Shown: positions 1 through 5,639 of the stretch, in pieces
Numbering within the stretch: position 1 is the stretch's first letter
Layout: every line of letters starts with the position of its first letter
DNA from: Methanobacteriaceae archaeon
Lineage (GTDB): Archaea; Methanobacteriota; Methanobacteria; Methanobacteriales; Methanobacteriaceae
Assembly: GCA_027318585.1 (NCBI GenBank)
Contig: DAHVOW010000047.1
Location: forward strand, 1-5,639
Length of the DNA stretch: 5,639 nucleotides
Direction: 5' to 3'
Translations under genes and position numbers: made by a program
The notes under the pieces: model-generated
What the model saw: only the letters and a program-made list of their open reading frames with translations
What the model was told of the DNA's origin: nothing
Databases searched by the model: none

Positions 1-1
1 A

Positions 2-57
2 TAAAAACTAACGTTTGTTCAGAATTTTATATGATGAGCAGGACTAAAAACTGTTCA
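2..57. repeat. Imperfect short direct repeat at the left edge
   Basis: TAAAAACT occurs at 2-9 and again at 45-52, and each copy is followed by TGTTCA (16-21 and 52-57). In the second copy the two blocks overlap by one base; in the first they are separated by six bases. The copies begin 43 bases apart. The element may continue to the left of the window. A regulator-binding site or the edge of a larger repeat are both possible, but AT-rich sequence gives such matches by chance fairly often. Confidence 0.3.
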
Positions 58-220
58 CTATAACGAGACTGGCAAAAAAAATTTCAGGCGTCCTAATTTA
101 CCACTGGACCATGATCATAATTTGAGGTTGAACTCCTGGAGTACCAGTAACCGAGTGGGTCAGTTTTGGGGTAAAATTTTAGATAGGTTCCCGGTTTAGG
201 GTTATTATGGTGCATGGTAG

Positions 221-234
221 AGAAAACTATATGT
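221..234 (+). promoter_or_regulatory. Possible archaeal BRE/TATA promoter
   Basis: A purine block AGAAAA (221-226) is directly followed by a TATA-like box CTATATGT (227-234), the order expected for BRE plus TATA box in archaea. Transcription would then start roughly 25 bases downstream, near 255-260, leaving a leader of about 40-50 bases before the RBS at 295-300. This depends on the organism being an archaeon, which the window cannot prove. The AT-rich tract at 246-266 is an alternative. No convincing bacterial -35/-10 pair was noticed. Confidence 0.3.
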
Positions 235-294
235 TTAAGGTTCTGATAATTAATAATTGAAATTAAGTTTATCCCTTTTCCACTTGAAAAGCAA

Positions 295-300
295 GAGGTG
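295..300 (+). promoter_or_regulatory. Shine-Dalgarno sequence GAGGTG
   Basis: GAGGTG can pair over six contiguous bases with the CACCUC of a typical 16S rRNA 3' end. Normal spacing places the start codon near 305-309. The in-frame codon there is ATA (307-309, six bases after the motif), with ATT (304-306) just before it. The GTG that is the first conventional in-frame start (298-300) lies inside this motif, so it cannot use it. The site therefore argues for initiation slightly downstream of 298. Confidence 0.6.
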
Positions 301-3300
301 GGTATTATAGCCAAGTCCAGGGAAGCAATAGAGAAACAGTTTGATAAGTTAAGACAGAACCTTCTAGACCTGACCATGCGTAATCAGCTTCTGAATTTCC
401 GGCCCCGTACCAGGGTCATCCCCATGGAAGATGAGAATCCGGAAGAACTGTACGATTTACTGGTTTTAAATGAGAAAAAACTCCAGTTCCGTCCACGTGA
501 ATTTGAATCCATGGATCGGAGCGTGATGGATCCATCACCAGAGAGTGCACCAGATGAAGCTGGACTGGGTAGTCCGGAAAGTGAGGAACCATCCCCAGAT
601 CCAGAGGTAGAACTATCCCCCACGGATGGGGAGGAATATCCTGGGGATGAGGACGAATTAAATCCAGAGGAGGAGGGAGAGTTACCTTCTCTTGAGGATC
701 AAACACTGAATACGATAGACTCCCTGGAGGAACAGGATTCACTCCAGGATTATGAACTCACCCCTGAACTGGGGGATGAGGAGCCGGACTTTACTGATCA
801 ACCTTCAACCGATGAATTTGAAATGGAAGACTCTTCGGATCGGATCGTCCTTAAGGAGGTCTACGATGCCCGGGGACAGACCCTGGCCCTGGATGTTATG
901 GACCTGGAGGAGGACCTCCACCTTACCAAGGAGGAATCCGACCTGTTATGGGAGCTCCCACCCTCCGAGGGCCAGGTGGATAAACGTATCCGGGATTTGT
1001 TCATGCAGACCGACCTTTCCGCCCGGGAGTTGCAGAAACGGCTCTTCAGAATCCACCAACACGCCCGGACCGTGTTCGAGGAACAGGGATACAACGTACT
1101 CTACCTGGCCCTGGGCTTTTTAGAATGGATGGAGACCAGTGGCGATATACACCGGGCTCCCCTGATCCTGATCCCGGTCCAGCTGGAGCGGCGGGGAGTG
1201 GGAGGAGCCTACAAGCTCTCCTGGAATGGGGAAGACATCATCCCCAATATATCACTCCAGGCCAAACTGCAGGAGCAGTACATCACCCTCCCGGACCTGG
1301 TGATGCCCCACCATAGTGAGGGTATAACTCAGTACCTGGAGGAGGTGGAGGCCTCCCTACCCCCTGCCCCGAACTGGCAGGTGCACCGGGAAGTGTATCT
1401 GGGCTTTTTCAGCTTCACTAAATTCGTTATGTTCCAGGACCTGGACCCGGATCACTGGCCCTCGGAGCTGTCCTTCGACCAGAACCCCATCATCAAATCC
1501 ATGTTCAACCCCGAAACCCAGGAACTTGATCCGGGCTTTTTGGAGGAGGATGTGGATTACAAACTCAAATCCCGGGATGTTTACACCGTACTGGATGCGG
1601 ATTCATCTCAGATAGCGGTTATTGAGGATGTTAAACATGGAAAGAACCTGGTGGTGGAGGGACCTCCCGGGACTGGTAAGTCCCAGACCATTGTCAACCT
1701 GATTGCCGAGCTCATGGCCTCCGGGAAGACTGTGCTATTTGTGAGTGAGAAGATGGCCGCCCTGCAGGTGGTTAAAAGCCGTCTGGACAGCATTGGCCTG
1801 GGGGATTTCTGCTTGGAACTCCACAGCCACAAGTCCAAGAAGAAAGAGGTCTTAAACGAGTTGCAGAGAACACTGTACCAGCCACCTATCTCCTCCTCAT
1901 CCCTGGAGGACAAGTTCCATGAACTGGATGAGCTGCGACGGGAACTTAACCACTACCGGGAGATGATCCACCGGCCCTTACCGGAGATGGGCTTCTCAGC
2001 CTTCCAGCTGTATGGAATGAAGGAGGAGGCTTTACAGCATTTCCAGGATAAGGACCAGGCACTGCCCCGGATGGTAATCACCGACCCGTCCAGTTACACC
2101 CGTGAAAACTGGCACAGTGCAGTGTCCAGTTTGAAGGACCTTTCCCAGTTGCTCCGATTCATAAAACCCCTGAAGGAATATCCCTGGAGGCACGCCCACC
2201 CCGGGGTGATCTTCCCCTCAGACCAGGAGGAGATCAAGAAACTCTTCACCGACGCCTTGACCAGTTTGGGGGAGATGGAACTGGCCTTGGAGGAGCTGGC
2301 CATACACACCGGAGTTACCATTCCATCCACCCGTGAAGATCTGGATGAAACCCTGGATCTAGTCCATGAAATCTCCCAGTCCAGGATACTGCCCCTGGAA
2401 GTGCTGGACAACCCGGACTGGAATGAGGAGAAGGCCCAAAAGATAATAAACCTCCTGGAGAGGTTCCAGACCACCACCCGCAAGTTCCAGAAGCAGGCCC
2501 TCCAGATGGACCTCCGCCGGGAGCTGCAGTCCCTGGAAGACTACCGGGAGAACCTGCTTTTAGTACCCGGATCAGTCTTCAGCGACTACCGTCAGGAAAT
2601 TTTGGACTCCCTGGAAAAGTTAATCCAGGCTGTGGATAAGCTTAACCTCAACCTCAACGAGCTAGTGGATCTTACTGGACTCCGGCCACCCCAGAACCGT
2701 AAAGAATTGGAAGATGCCCTGCAGGAGGCTAGGCTCATCTCCAGCGCCCCCCCAGTAGAGAGGAGGCTTCTGGAAAACCCGGACTGGAACAGTGCCAGTC
2801 CCGAGGCCAAAAGGATCATCCGGGAGCTGCGGGAGTACCGTAACCAGCTTAAACTCACCCACCACTTCACCGAGGATGTACTGGAACTGGACCTCAGAAA
2901 ACGGCTGGACAGCTTCAGCAACGCCTCCACTAAGCGTTTGAAGTTTCTAAGCGGGGACTACAAGAAGGTTAAAAACAGTGTGCTGCAGCTGTACCGGGAT
3001 GAGGCCCCCACCGATGACCAGGAGATCCGCCGGGACCTGGAGGGCCTGATCAGACTGCAGGAACTTAAAATGTCCATCAGAAAGTCAGAGGACACCGCCC
3101 AGTCCCTCTTTGGCCAGGCCTGGCAGGCCGAACACACCGACGCCCAGTTCATCTGTGACCTGGCGGACTGGCTTATCAGGTTCCGTAAGATGCTATTAGC
3201 CAGGGAACTTACTGATGAGGCCCTTTTGAAATTTGAAAAGGGACCCAACCCCCGAATCAAGAACAACATCTCCCAGCTGCAGGAGGATCTGGACACAGTC

Positions 3301-5639
3301 ACCAACCTGACCCAGCACCTGCAGGGATTCCTACCCCTTTCCACGGATGAATTCCAGTTCCAGAAGTTAAAACTAGACGCTGTTTCATATAAGAGAAAGG
3401 TGGAGGGATATTTCCAACTTAAAGAAAAGATTAATGGATTATACCGGGAGGAAGCACCGGAGGATGAGGAGGAAGCTCTGGAGGACCTGCGGGAGGTGCT
3501 GGCCTCGGAGAAGATCAGGAACCGATTAACCGAATGTGACCCGCAGGCAGCCCAGCTTTTCGGCTCCACCTGGCAACAGGAGGACAGTGACCTGGAAGAG
3601 CTTCAAACCCTTTTAAAGTTCATAACCCGGCTCCATAATCTGCTGGATGAGGAAAAGATATCCCGGCGCACCCTGGAGATACTCAGCCAGGAGCGTGATC
3701 CGGAAAAGATGGACCAGACCGCCCGTAGGGTGCAGACCTCCTACCAGCAACTACTTACGGTCTGGAAGGGTGTGAACCAGTACTTGAATCTGGATTGTAA
3801 AGCAGTGTTCCCCCAGGGGTTCAACCGCACCACCTTTGATGCTATACGAACTCAGCTAACCCTCTTCCGGGAGGAGGTGCCCCGCCTTTTAACCTGGTCC
3901 CAGTTCTTATCCCAGACCCGGGAACTACCACCCCTGGCCCAGCCCATACTGGACCTCATCCAGGAGGACCTCCTAGATGAGAAGGACCTCCTGCCCTGTC
4001 TTATGGGTGACTACGCCGATAGCATGCTCCGCCAGGCCTTCCTGGAGGACCCGGCACTGCAGAACTTTGTAGGGGACCTGCACCAGAATAAGATACGCCA
4101 GTTCGTGGAACTGGACCAGGAACTTTTAATGCTCAACCGGGACCGCATCGCCCACCATCTCAGCGAGCACCGTCCCAATGTTTACACCAACCTCACCCCC
4201 TCCTCGGAGTTGGGCATCCTCTTATCGGAGCTGAACCGTAAAAGGCGGCACATGCCCATACGTAAATTGCTCCTGGCCGCTGGTGGTTTGATACAGACCA
4301 TCAAACCCTGCTTCATGATGAGCCCCCTCTCCATTGCCCAGTTTTTAGACCCCCATGGAGTGCCCAACCTCAGCTTCGATGTGGTGATCTTCGACGAGGC
4401 CAGCCAGGTCAAACCCGAAGACGCCCTGGGAGCCCTACTAAGGGGACGGCAGCTGGTGGTGATGGGGGATACCAAGCAACTACCACCCACCACCTTTTTT
4501 GATATTATGATCCACCCCCTGAGTGAGGATGACTATGAACTGGACTCCCTCATGGATATGGAGAGCATCCTTCACCTGTGTAAACGAAGCTTTCCCATTA
4601 AGATGCTGCGCTGGCACTACCGAAGTCGGCATGAGTCCCTCATCGCCGTCTCCAACCAGGAATTTTATAACAACCACCTTTTCGTTTACCCCTCACCCTG
4701 CCACAGTTCAGAGCAGCTGGGCCTGATGTACACGCCCCTGGACCGGGAAATCGCTACTTACGACCGGGGACGCACCTCCACCAACCTGGAGGAGGCCAAG
4801 GCCGTGGTGCAGGCGGCCTTCGACCACTTCCAGAAGTACGGTGATGGTAAGAGTCTGGGTATCGGTACCTTCAACGTTAACCAGCAGCAGGCCATCCTGG
4901 AAGTACTGGAACTGGAACTCAAACGACACCCCCGGGCCCAGAAATTCCACAAACACTTCTTCGGGGAATGGGAGGAGAAGTTCTTCGTCAAGAACCTGGA
5001 AACCATCCAGGGAGATGAACGGGACGTGATCATGGTCAGTGTGGGCTACGGCTTCGACGAGGAGGGAAAACTAACCCACAATTTCGGACCCCTGGACAAG
5101 GACGGAGGGGAGAGGCGGTTGAATGTGCTGGTCACCCGGGCCAAGGAGAAGTGCATGGTCTTCGCCAACTTCCACGCCGGGGATCTTAAAAACGTCAACG
5201 AAGGATCAGCATTCGGACTCCGGGCCCTTAAGACCTTCCTGGCTTATGCTGAGCACAGGAACCTGGAGAGTTTGGATTCTCATTTAACAGAGACCACCTC
5301 TCCCTTTGAGAACTCCATACGCTCGGCAATAGAAGAGGAGGGCTTAAATGTGCACCAGCAGGTGGGCTGTGCTGGTTACCGTCTGGACCTGGCGGTGGTG
5401 GACCCTGAGGACCCGGACCGATACCTTCTGGGTATTGAATGTGACGGGGTTATGTACCACAGCGCCCCGGTGGCCCGGGACCGGGACCGTCTCCGCCAGC
5501 AGATCCTGGAGGGTCTGGGCTGGAATATCTACCGTATCTGGTCCACGGACTGGTACCGGAACCGGGAAGAAAGCCTTAACCGCTTATTTATGGCTATCCA
5601 TGAAGCCCGGGAGGGTAAGAAGAAACCCGAAGTGGAGTT
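298..5639 (+). CDS. Giant DUF4011-type SF1 helicase fused to a Vsr-like nuclease (3'-partial)
   Basis: The frame is open for about 1780 codons and leaves the window without a stop. Numbering from GTG 298, the visible parts are: DUF4011-type motif LLDLTMRNQLLNF (22-34); acidic linker (78-181); second conserved N-terminal block ending ALGFLEW (277); Walker A GPPGTGKS (455-462); long helical insert (about 520-1330); Walker B DEASQ (1366-1370); motif III GDTKQLPPT (1390-1398); HYRS (1440-1443); QGDERD (1571-1576); VTRA (1612-1615); and a PD-(D/E)xK/Vsr-like nuclease (about 1668-1760). The family combines NTP-driven translocation or unwinding with nucleic-acid cleavage, presumably in the cytoplasm; no signal peptide or membrane segment is seen. 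All core motifs look intact, so the enzyme is probably active. The substrate is unknown. A DUF3320 tail probably follows outside the window. GTG 298 was chosen as the first conventional start after the stop at 247, but the RBS favours 304-307. ATG 376 is unlikely because it would remove part of the conserved motif. A role in phage or plasmid defence is inferred. Confidence 0.93.
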   Translation, partial: MGIIAKSREAIEKQFDKLRQNLLDLTMRNQLLNFRPRTRVIPMEDENPEELYDLLVLNEKKLQFRPREFESMDRSVMDPSPESAPDEAGLGSPESEEPSPDPEVELSPTDGEEYPGDEDELNPEEEGELPSLEDQTLNTIDSLEEQDSLQDYELTPELGDEEPDFTDQPSTDEFEMEDSSDRIVLKEVYDARGQTLALDVMDLEEDLHLTKEESDLLWELPPSEGQVDKRIRDLFMQTDLSARELQKRLFRIHQHARTVFEEQGYNVLYLALGFLEWMETSGDIHRAPLILIPVQLERRGVGGAYKLSWNGEDIIPNISLQAKLQEQYITLPDLVMPHHSEGITQYLEEVEASLPPAPNWQVHREVYLGFFSFTKFVMFQDLDPDHWPSELSFDQNPIIKSMFNPETQELDPGFLEEDVDYKLKSRDVYTVLDADSSQIAVIEDVKHGKNLVVEGPPGTGKSQTIVNLIAELMASGKTVLFVSEKMAALQVVKSRLDSIGLGDFCLELHSHKSKKKEVLNELQRTLYQPPISSSSLEDKFHELDELRRELNHYREMIHRPLPEMGFSAFQLYGMKEEALQHFQDKDQALPRMVITDPSSYTRENWHSAVSSLKDLSQLLRFIKPLKEYPWRHAHPGVIFPSDQEEIKKLFTDALTSLGEMELALEELAIHTGVTIPSTREDLDETLDLVHEISQSRILPLEVLDNPDWNEEKAQKIINLLERFQTTTRKFQKQALQMDLRRELQSLEDYRENLLLVPGSVFSDYRQEILDSLEKLIQAVDKLNLNLNELVDLTGLRPPQNRKELEDALQEARLISSAPPVERRLLENPDWNSASPEAKRIIRELREYRNQLKLTHHFTEDVLELDLRKRLDSFSNASTKRLKFLSGDYKKVKNSVLQLYRDEAPTDDQEIRRDLEGLIRLQELKMSIRKSEDTAQSLFGQAWQAEHTDAQFICDLADWLIRFRKMLLARELTDEALLKFEKGPNPRIKNNISQLQEDLDTVTNLTQHLQGFLPLSTDEFQFQKLKLDAVSYKRKVEGYFQLKEKINGLYREEAPEDEEEALEDLREVLASEKIRNRLTECDPQAAQLFGSTWQQEDSDLEELQTLLKFITRLHNLLDEEKISRRTLEILSQERDPEKMDQTARRVQTSYQQLLTVWKGVNQYLNLDCKAVFPQGFNRTTFDAIRTQLTLFREEVPRLLTWSQFLSQTRELPPLAQPILDLIQEDLLDEKDLLPCLMGDYADSMLRQAFLEDPALQNFVGDLHQNKIRQFVELDQELLMLNRDRIAHHLSEHRPNVYTNLTPSSELGILLSELNRKRRHMPIRKLLLAAGGLIQTIKPCFMMSPLSIAQFLDPHGVPNLSFDVVIFDEASQVKPEDALGALLRGRQLVVMGDTKQLPPTTFFDIMIHPLSEDDYELDSLMDMESILHLCKRSFPIKMLRWHYRSRHESLIAVSNQEFYNNHLFVYPSPCHSSEQLGLMYTPLDREIATYDRGRTSTNLEEAKAVVQAAFDHFQKYGDGKSLGIGTFNVNQQQAILEVLELELKRHPRAQKFHKHFFGEWEEKFFVKNLETIQGDERDVIMVSVGYGFDEEGKLTHNFGPLDKDGGERRLNVLVTRAKEKCMVFANFHAGDLKNVNEGSAFGLRALKTFLAYAEHRNLESLDSHLTETTSPFENSIRSAIEEEGLNVHQQVGCAGYRLDLAVVDPEDPDRYLLGIECDGVMYHSAPVARDRDRLRQQILEGLGWNIYRIWSTDWYRNREESLNRLFMAIHEAREGKKKPEVE
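358..1200 (+). other. DUF4011-type N-terminal region, split by a linker
   Basis: The first part, around residues 15-60, carries LRQNLLDLTMRNQLLNF, the characteristic opening of DUF4011 helicases. The second part, residues about 234-300, has LFMQTDLSARELQKRLFRIH, then EEQGYNVLYLALGFLEW and APLILIPVQLER. The two conserved parts are separated by the acidic linker. In this family the region comes immediately before the helicase core. Its exact biochemical role is not known to me. It is a reliable marker for family assignment and shows that the protein begins near base 300 and not at a later ATG. Confidence 0.8.
529..840 (+). other. Highly acidic low-complexity linker (residues 78-181)
   Basis: The 104 residues contain 25 Glu and 16 Asp (41 acidic) and no Lys, Arg or His. 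Pro (14) and Ser are also frequent, so the segment is almost certainly disordered. It lies between the two conserved DUF4011 parts. Codon use differs from what follows: only 1 of 14 Pro codons is CCC, against 8 of 15 in bases 841-1560, and Asp codons are GAT 12 to GAC 4, against 9 to 9. This suggests a fast-evolving or inserted spacer. It could act as an electrostatic tether or as an autoinhibitory mimic of nucleic acid; both are inference. Confidence 0.85.
1600..1860 (+). other. Helicase core, first part: Q-like motif, Walker A, motif Ia
   Basis: The order is DADSSQ with Q438 as a Q-motif candidate, then NLVVEGPPGTGKSQT with Walker A G455-S462 and catalytic Lys461, followed by VLFVSEKMAALQVV (about 480-492) as motif Ia, and ELHSHKSKKKEVL (about 507-519). 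This series is typical of UPF1-like superfamily 1 helicases and of the AAA_11-type domain. The Walker residues are complete, so ATP binding should be intact. Confidence 0.92.
2332..2424 (+). repeat. Insert repeat pair 1, copy A (NPDWN unit)
   Basis: Thirty-one residues from REDLDETL to NPDWN align without gaps to the copy at 2698-2790 with 11 identities, including L.NPDWN. After both copies the helical pattern continues in parallel (KAQKIINLLERF against EAKRIIRELREY). The offset is 366 bases, or 122 codons. Confidence 0.6.
2698..2790 (+). repeat. Insert repeat pair 1, copy B (NPDWN unit)
   Basis: This copy runs from RKELEDAL to LLENPDWN and matches the unit at 2332-2424. The Trp codon at 2785 takes the same place as the one at 2419. 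The DNA copies have diverged, so this is an old protein-level duplication and not a recent DNA repeat. Confidence 0.6.
2968..3195 (+). repeat. Insert repeat pair 2, copy A (LYR.EAP...LFG..WQ unit)
   Basis: Seventy-six residues align without gaps to the copy at 3418-3645, with 22 identities by my count (about 29%). Shared blocks are LYR.EAP.D..E...DL, then L-F-G..WQ.E..D, then a closing helix ending in Leu. The offset is exactly 450 bases, or 150 codons. Trp is encoded at 3121 here and at 3571 in the partner. Confidence 0.7.
3418..3645 (+). repeat. Insert repeat pair 2, copy B (LYR.EAP...LFG..WQ unit)
   Basis: This is the partner of 2968-3195, with GLYREEAPED and AQLFGSTWQQEDSD. The stretch after each copy also looks alike (DTVTNLTQHL near 3292 and LTVWKGVNQYL near 3754), so the real unit may be close to 150 residues. 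Together with the NPDWN pair, the insert seems built from at least four related helical modules, each with a central Trp. Confidence 0.7.
4300..5190 (+). other. Helicase core, second part: motifs II to VI
   Basis: The stretch KPCFMMSPLSIAQFL leads into VVIFDEASQ, where D1366 and E1367 form the catalytic Walker B. Motif III is MGDTKQLPPT (G1390-T1398), motif IV-like WHYRS is at 1439-1443, motif V QGDERDV starts at Q1571, and motif VI ERRLNVLVTRA ends with the arginine finger candidate R1614. The DEASQ, GD.KQLPP and TRA wording is that of UPF1/DNA2-like superfamily 1B helicases (AAA_12 type). Every motif needed for ATP hydrolysis is present. Whether DNA or RNA is the substrate cannot be told. 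Confidence 0.93.
5299..5580 (+). other. Vsr/MTES_1575-like endonuclease domain
   Basis: Residues about 1668-1760 read SPFENSIRSAIEEEG, then YRLDLAVV, LLGIECDGVMYHS, RDRDRLRQQILEGLGW and IYRIWSTDWY. This is the pattern of the Vsr-like branch of the PD-(D/E)xK nucleases fused to DUF4011 helicases. Probable active-site residues are E1671, D1697, E1714, D1716 and H1721, with R1727-R1731 on the following helix. The classical Lys of ExK is not present; ECD plus a nearby His takes its place, as in Vsr-related enzymes. The domain is complete in the window. Cleavage activity is expected from the family, not shown. Confidence 0.85.

Larger units (their letters stand above)
1..297. other. AT-rich upstream region without a recognisable gene
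   Basis: No supported coding region or RNA gene was found here on either strand. The stretch is clearly richer in A and T than the gene that follows. It holds an 8-base A run at 74-81, an 8-base palindrome ATGATCAT at 111-118, a 10-base palindrome TAAAATTTTA at 172-181, and a weak 4-bp hairpin CTGG-AGTA-CCAG at 136-147. In the frame of the downstream gene, a TAA stop at 247-249 closes the frame, so the gene cannot begin further left than about 250. The length suggests that the gene has its own promoter and is not tightly coupled to a gene on its left, which lies outside the window. Confidence 0.7.
1861..4290 (+). other. Long charged helical insert between Walker A and Walker B
   Basis: About 800 residues separate motif Ia from the KPCFMMSPLSIAQFL block that comes before Walker B. 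The sequence is rich in Leu, Glu, Gln, Lys and Arg, with few Gly, in patterns suggesting long helices and coiled coil. It contains related units with NPDWN or LFG..W signatures (separate entries). Long inserts at this place are usual in DUF4011-type helicases. They may form an arm for substrate gripping, dimerisation or sensing; the function is inference. No enzymatic motif was recognised in it. Confidence 0.75.

Noticed and set aside
71..90. A8 tract, read as a T8 terminator on the minus strand
   Set aside because: No minus-strand gene ends here, and a lone 8-base run in AT-rich DNA is not enough.
136..147. Small hairpin CTGG-AGTA-CCAG
   Set aside because: A four-base stem without a following T run is too weak to be called a terminator or RNA element.
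1..297. tRNA gene or CRISPR array
   Set aside because: No T-loop signature or cloverleaf could be built, and the short direct repeat is too small and occurs only twice.
93..377. Minus-strand open frame over the upstream region
   Set aside because: Composition is irregular, no domain is recognisable, and it runs into the conserved start of the plus-strand gene. A real small gene cannot be fully excluded, but nothing supports it.
384..742. Minus-strand open frames opposite the acidic linker
   Set aside because: Their Ser/Gly- and Pro/His-rich character follows from the biased codons of the linker on the other strand, and two of them overlap in different frames.
752..1316. Plus-strand open frames at 752-1123 and 1125-1316 in another frame
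   Set aside because: They overlap the DUF4011-type region, whose conserved motifs are in the main frame; their sequences are Trp-, Arg- and Pro-rich out-of-frame readings.
2094..2930. Minus-strand open frames at 2094-2483 and 2592-2930
   Set aside because: Both are Ser-rich antisense shadows inside the continuous plus-strand frame, without motifs or a plausible start context.
2958..3569. 203-codon open frame on the minus strand
   Set aside because: It lies antisense to the helicase insert, is very rich in Ser and Arg as expected from the complement of Leu/Glu/Gln codons, has no recognisable motif, and the plus-strand frame here carries the clear duplicated module.
4182..5033. Several open frames on both strands over helicase motifs II to V
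   Set aside because: The main frame has Walker B and motifs III-V here with exact family spelling; the others are shadows.
298..5639. Frameshift or pseudogene
   Set aside because: I translated the frame across the window and found no stop; all helicase and nuclease motifs are in the same frame. The only doubt is the start codon.

Overview
The window holds one long plus-strand gene, open from about base 298 to the right edge (base 5639) without an internal stop, preceded by about 297 bases of AT-rich DNA in which I see no gene. The reading frame gives about 1780 residues and is cut off by the window, so its C-terminus is missing. It encodes a giant single-chain helicase-nuclease. In order: an N-terminal DUF4011-type region (LLDLTMRNQLLNF, then EEQGYNVLYLALGFLEW), split by a very acidic linker; a superfamily 1, UPF1-like helicase core whose Walker A (GPPGTGKS) and Walker B (DEASQ) are about 900 residues apart because of a long charged helical insert with internal repeats; the remaining helicase motifs (GDTKQLPPT, HYRS, QGDERD, VTRA); and a Vsr/MTES_1575-like endonuclease domain (LDLAVV...ECDG..YH...RDRDRLRQ...RIWS.DW). 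Relatives usually carry a DUF3320 tail after the nuclease, which would lie beyond the window.

The organism is probably a prokaryote, and a methanogenic archaeon is plausible. The clues are weak: an AT-rich leader with a purine-rich BRE-like block and TATA-like box, and a strong GAGGTG Shine-Dalgarno. I do not name a species.

Layout: 1-297 is the upstream region, with an imperfect direct repeat at the left edge, a possible archaeal promoter near 221-234 and an RBS at 295-300. 298-5639 is the partial gene. The best-spaced position for the start codon after the RBS reads ATA (307-309) rather than ATG, so the start is uncertain; GTG at 298 is the first conventional in-frame start after the upstream stop at 247-249.

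Fused helicase and nuclease modules of this kind are typical of accessory nucleic-acid-processing and defence loci. Defence is an inference here, since no neighbouring gene is visible. The points most worth a second look are the helicase-nuclease fusion itself, the 104-residue linker with 41 Asp/Glu and no Lys, Arg or His, the duplicated units in the insert, and the apparent ATA start.
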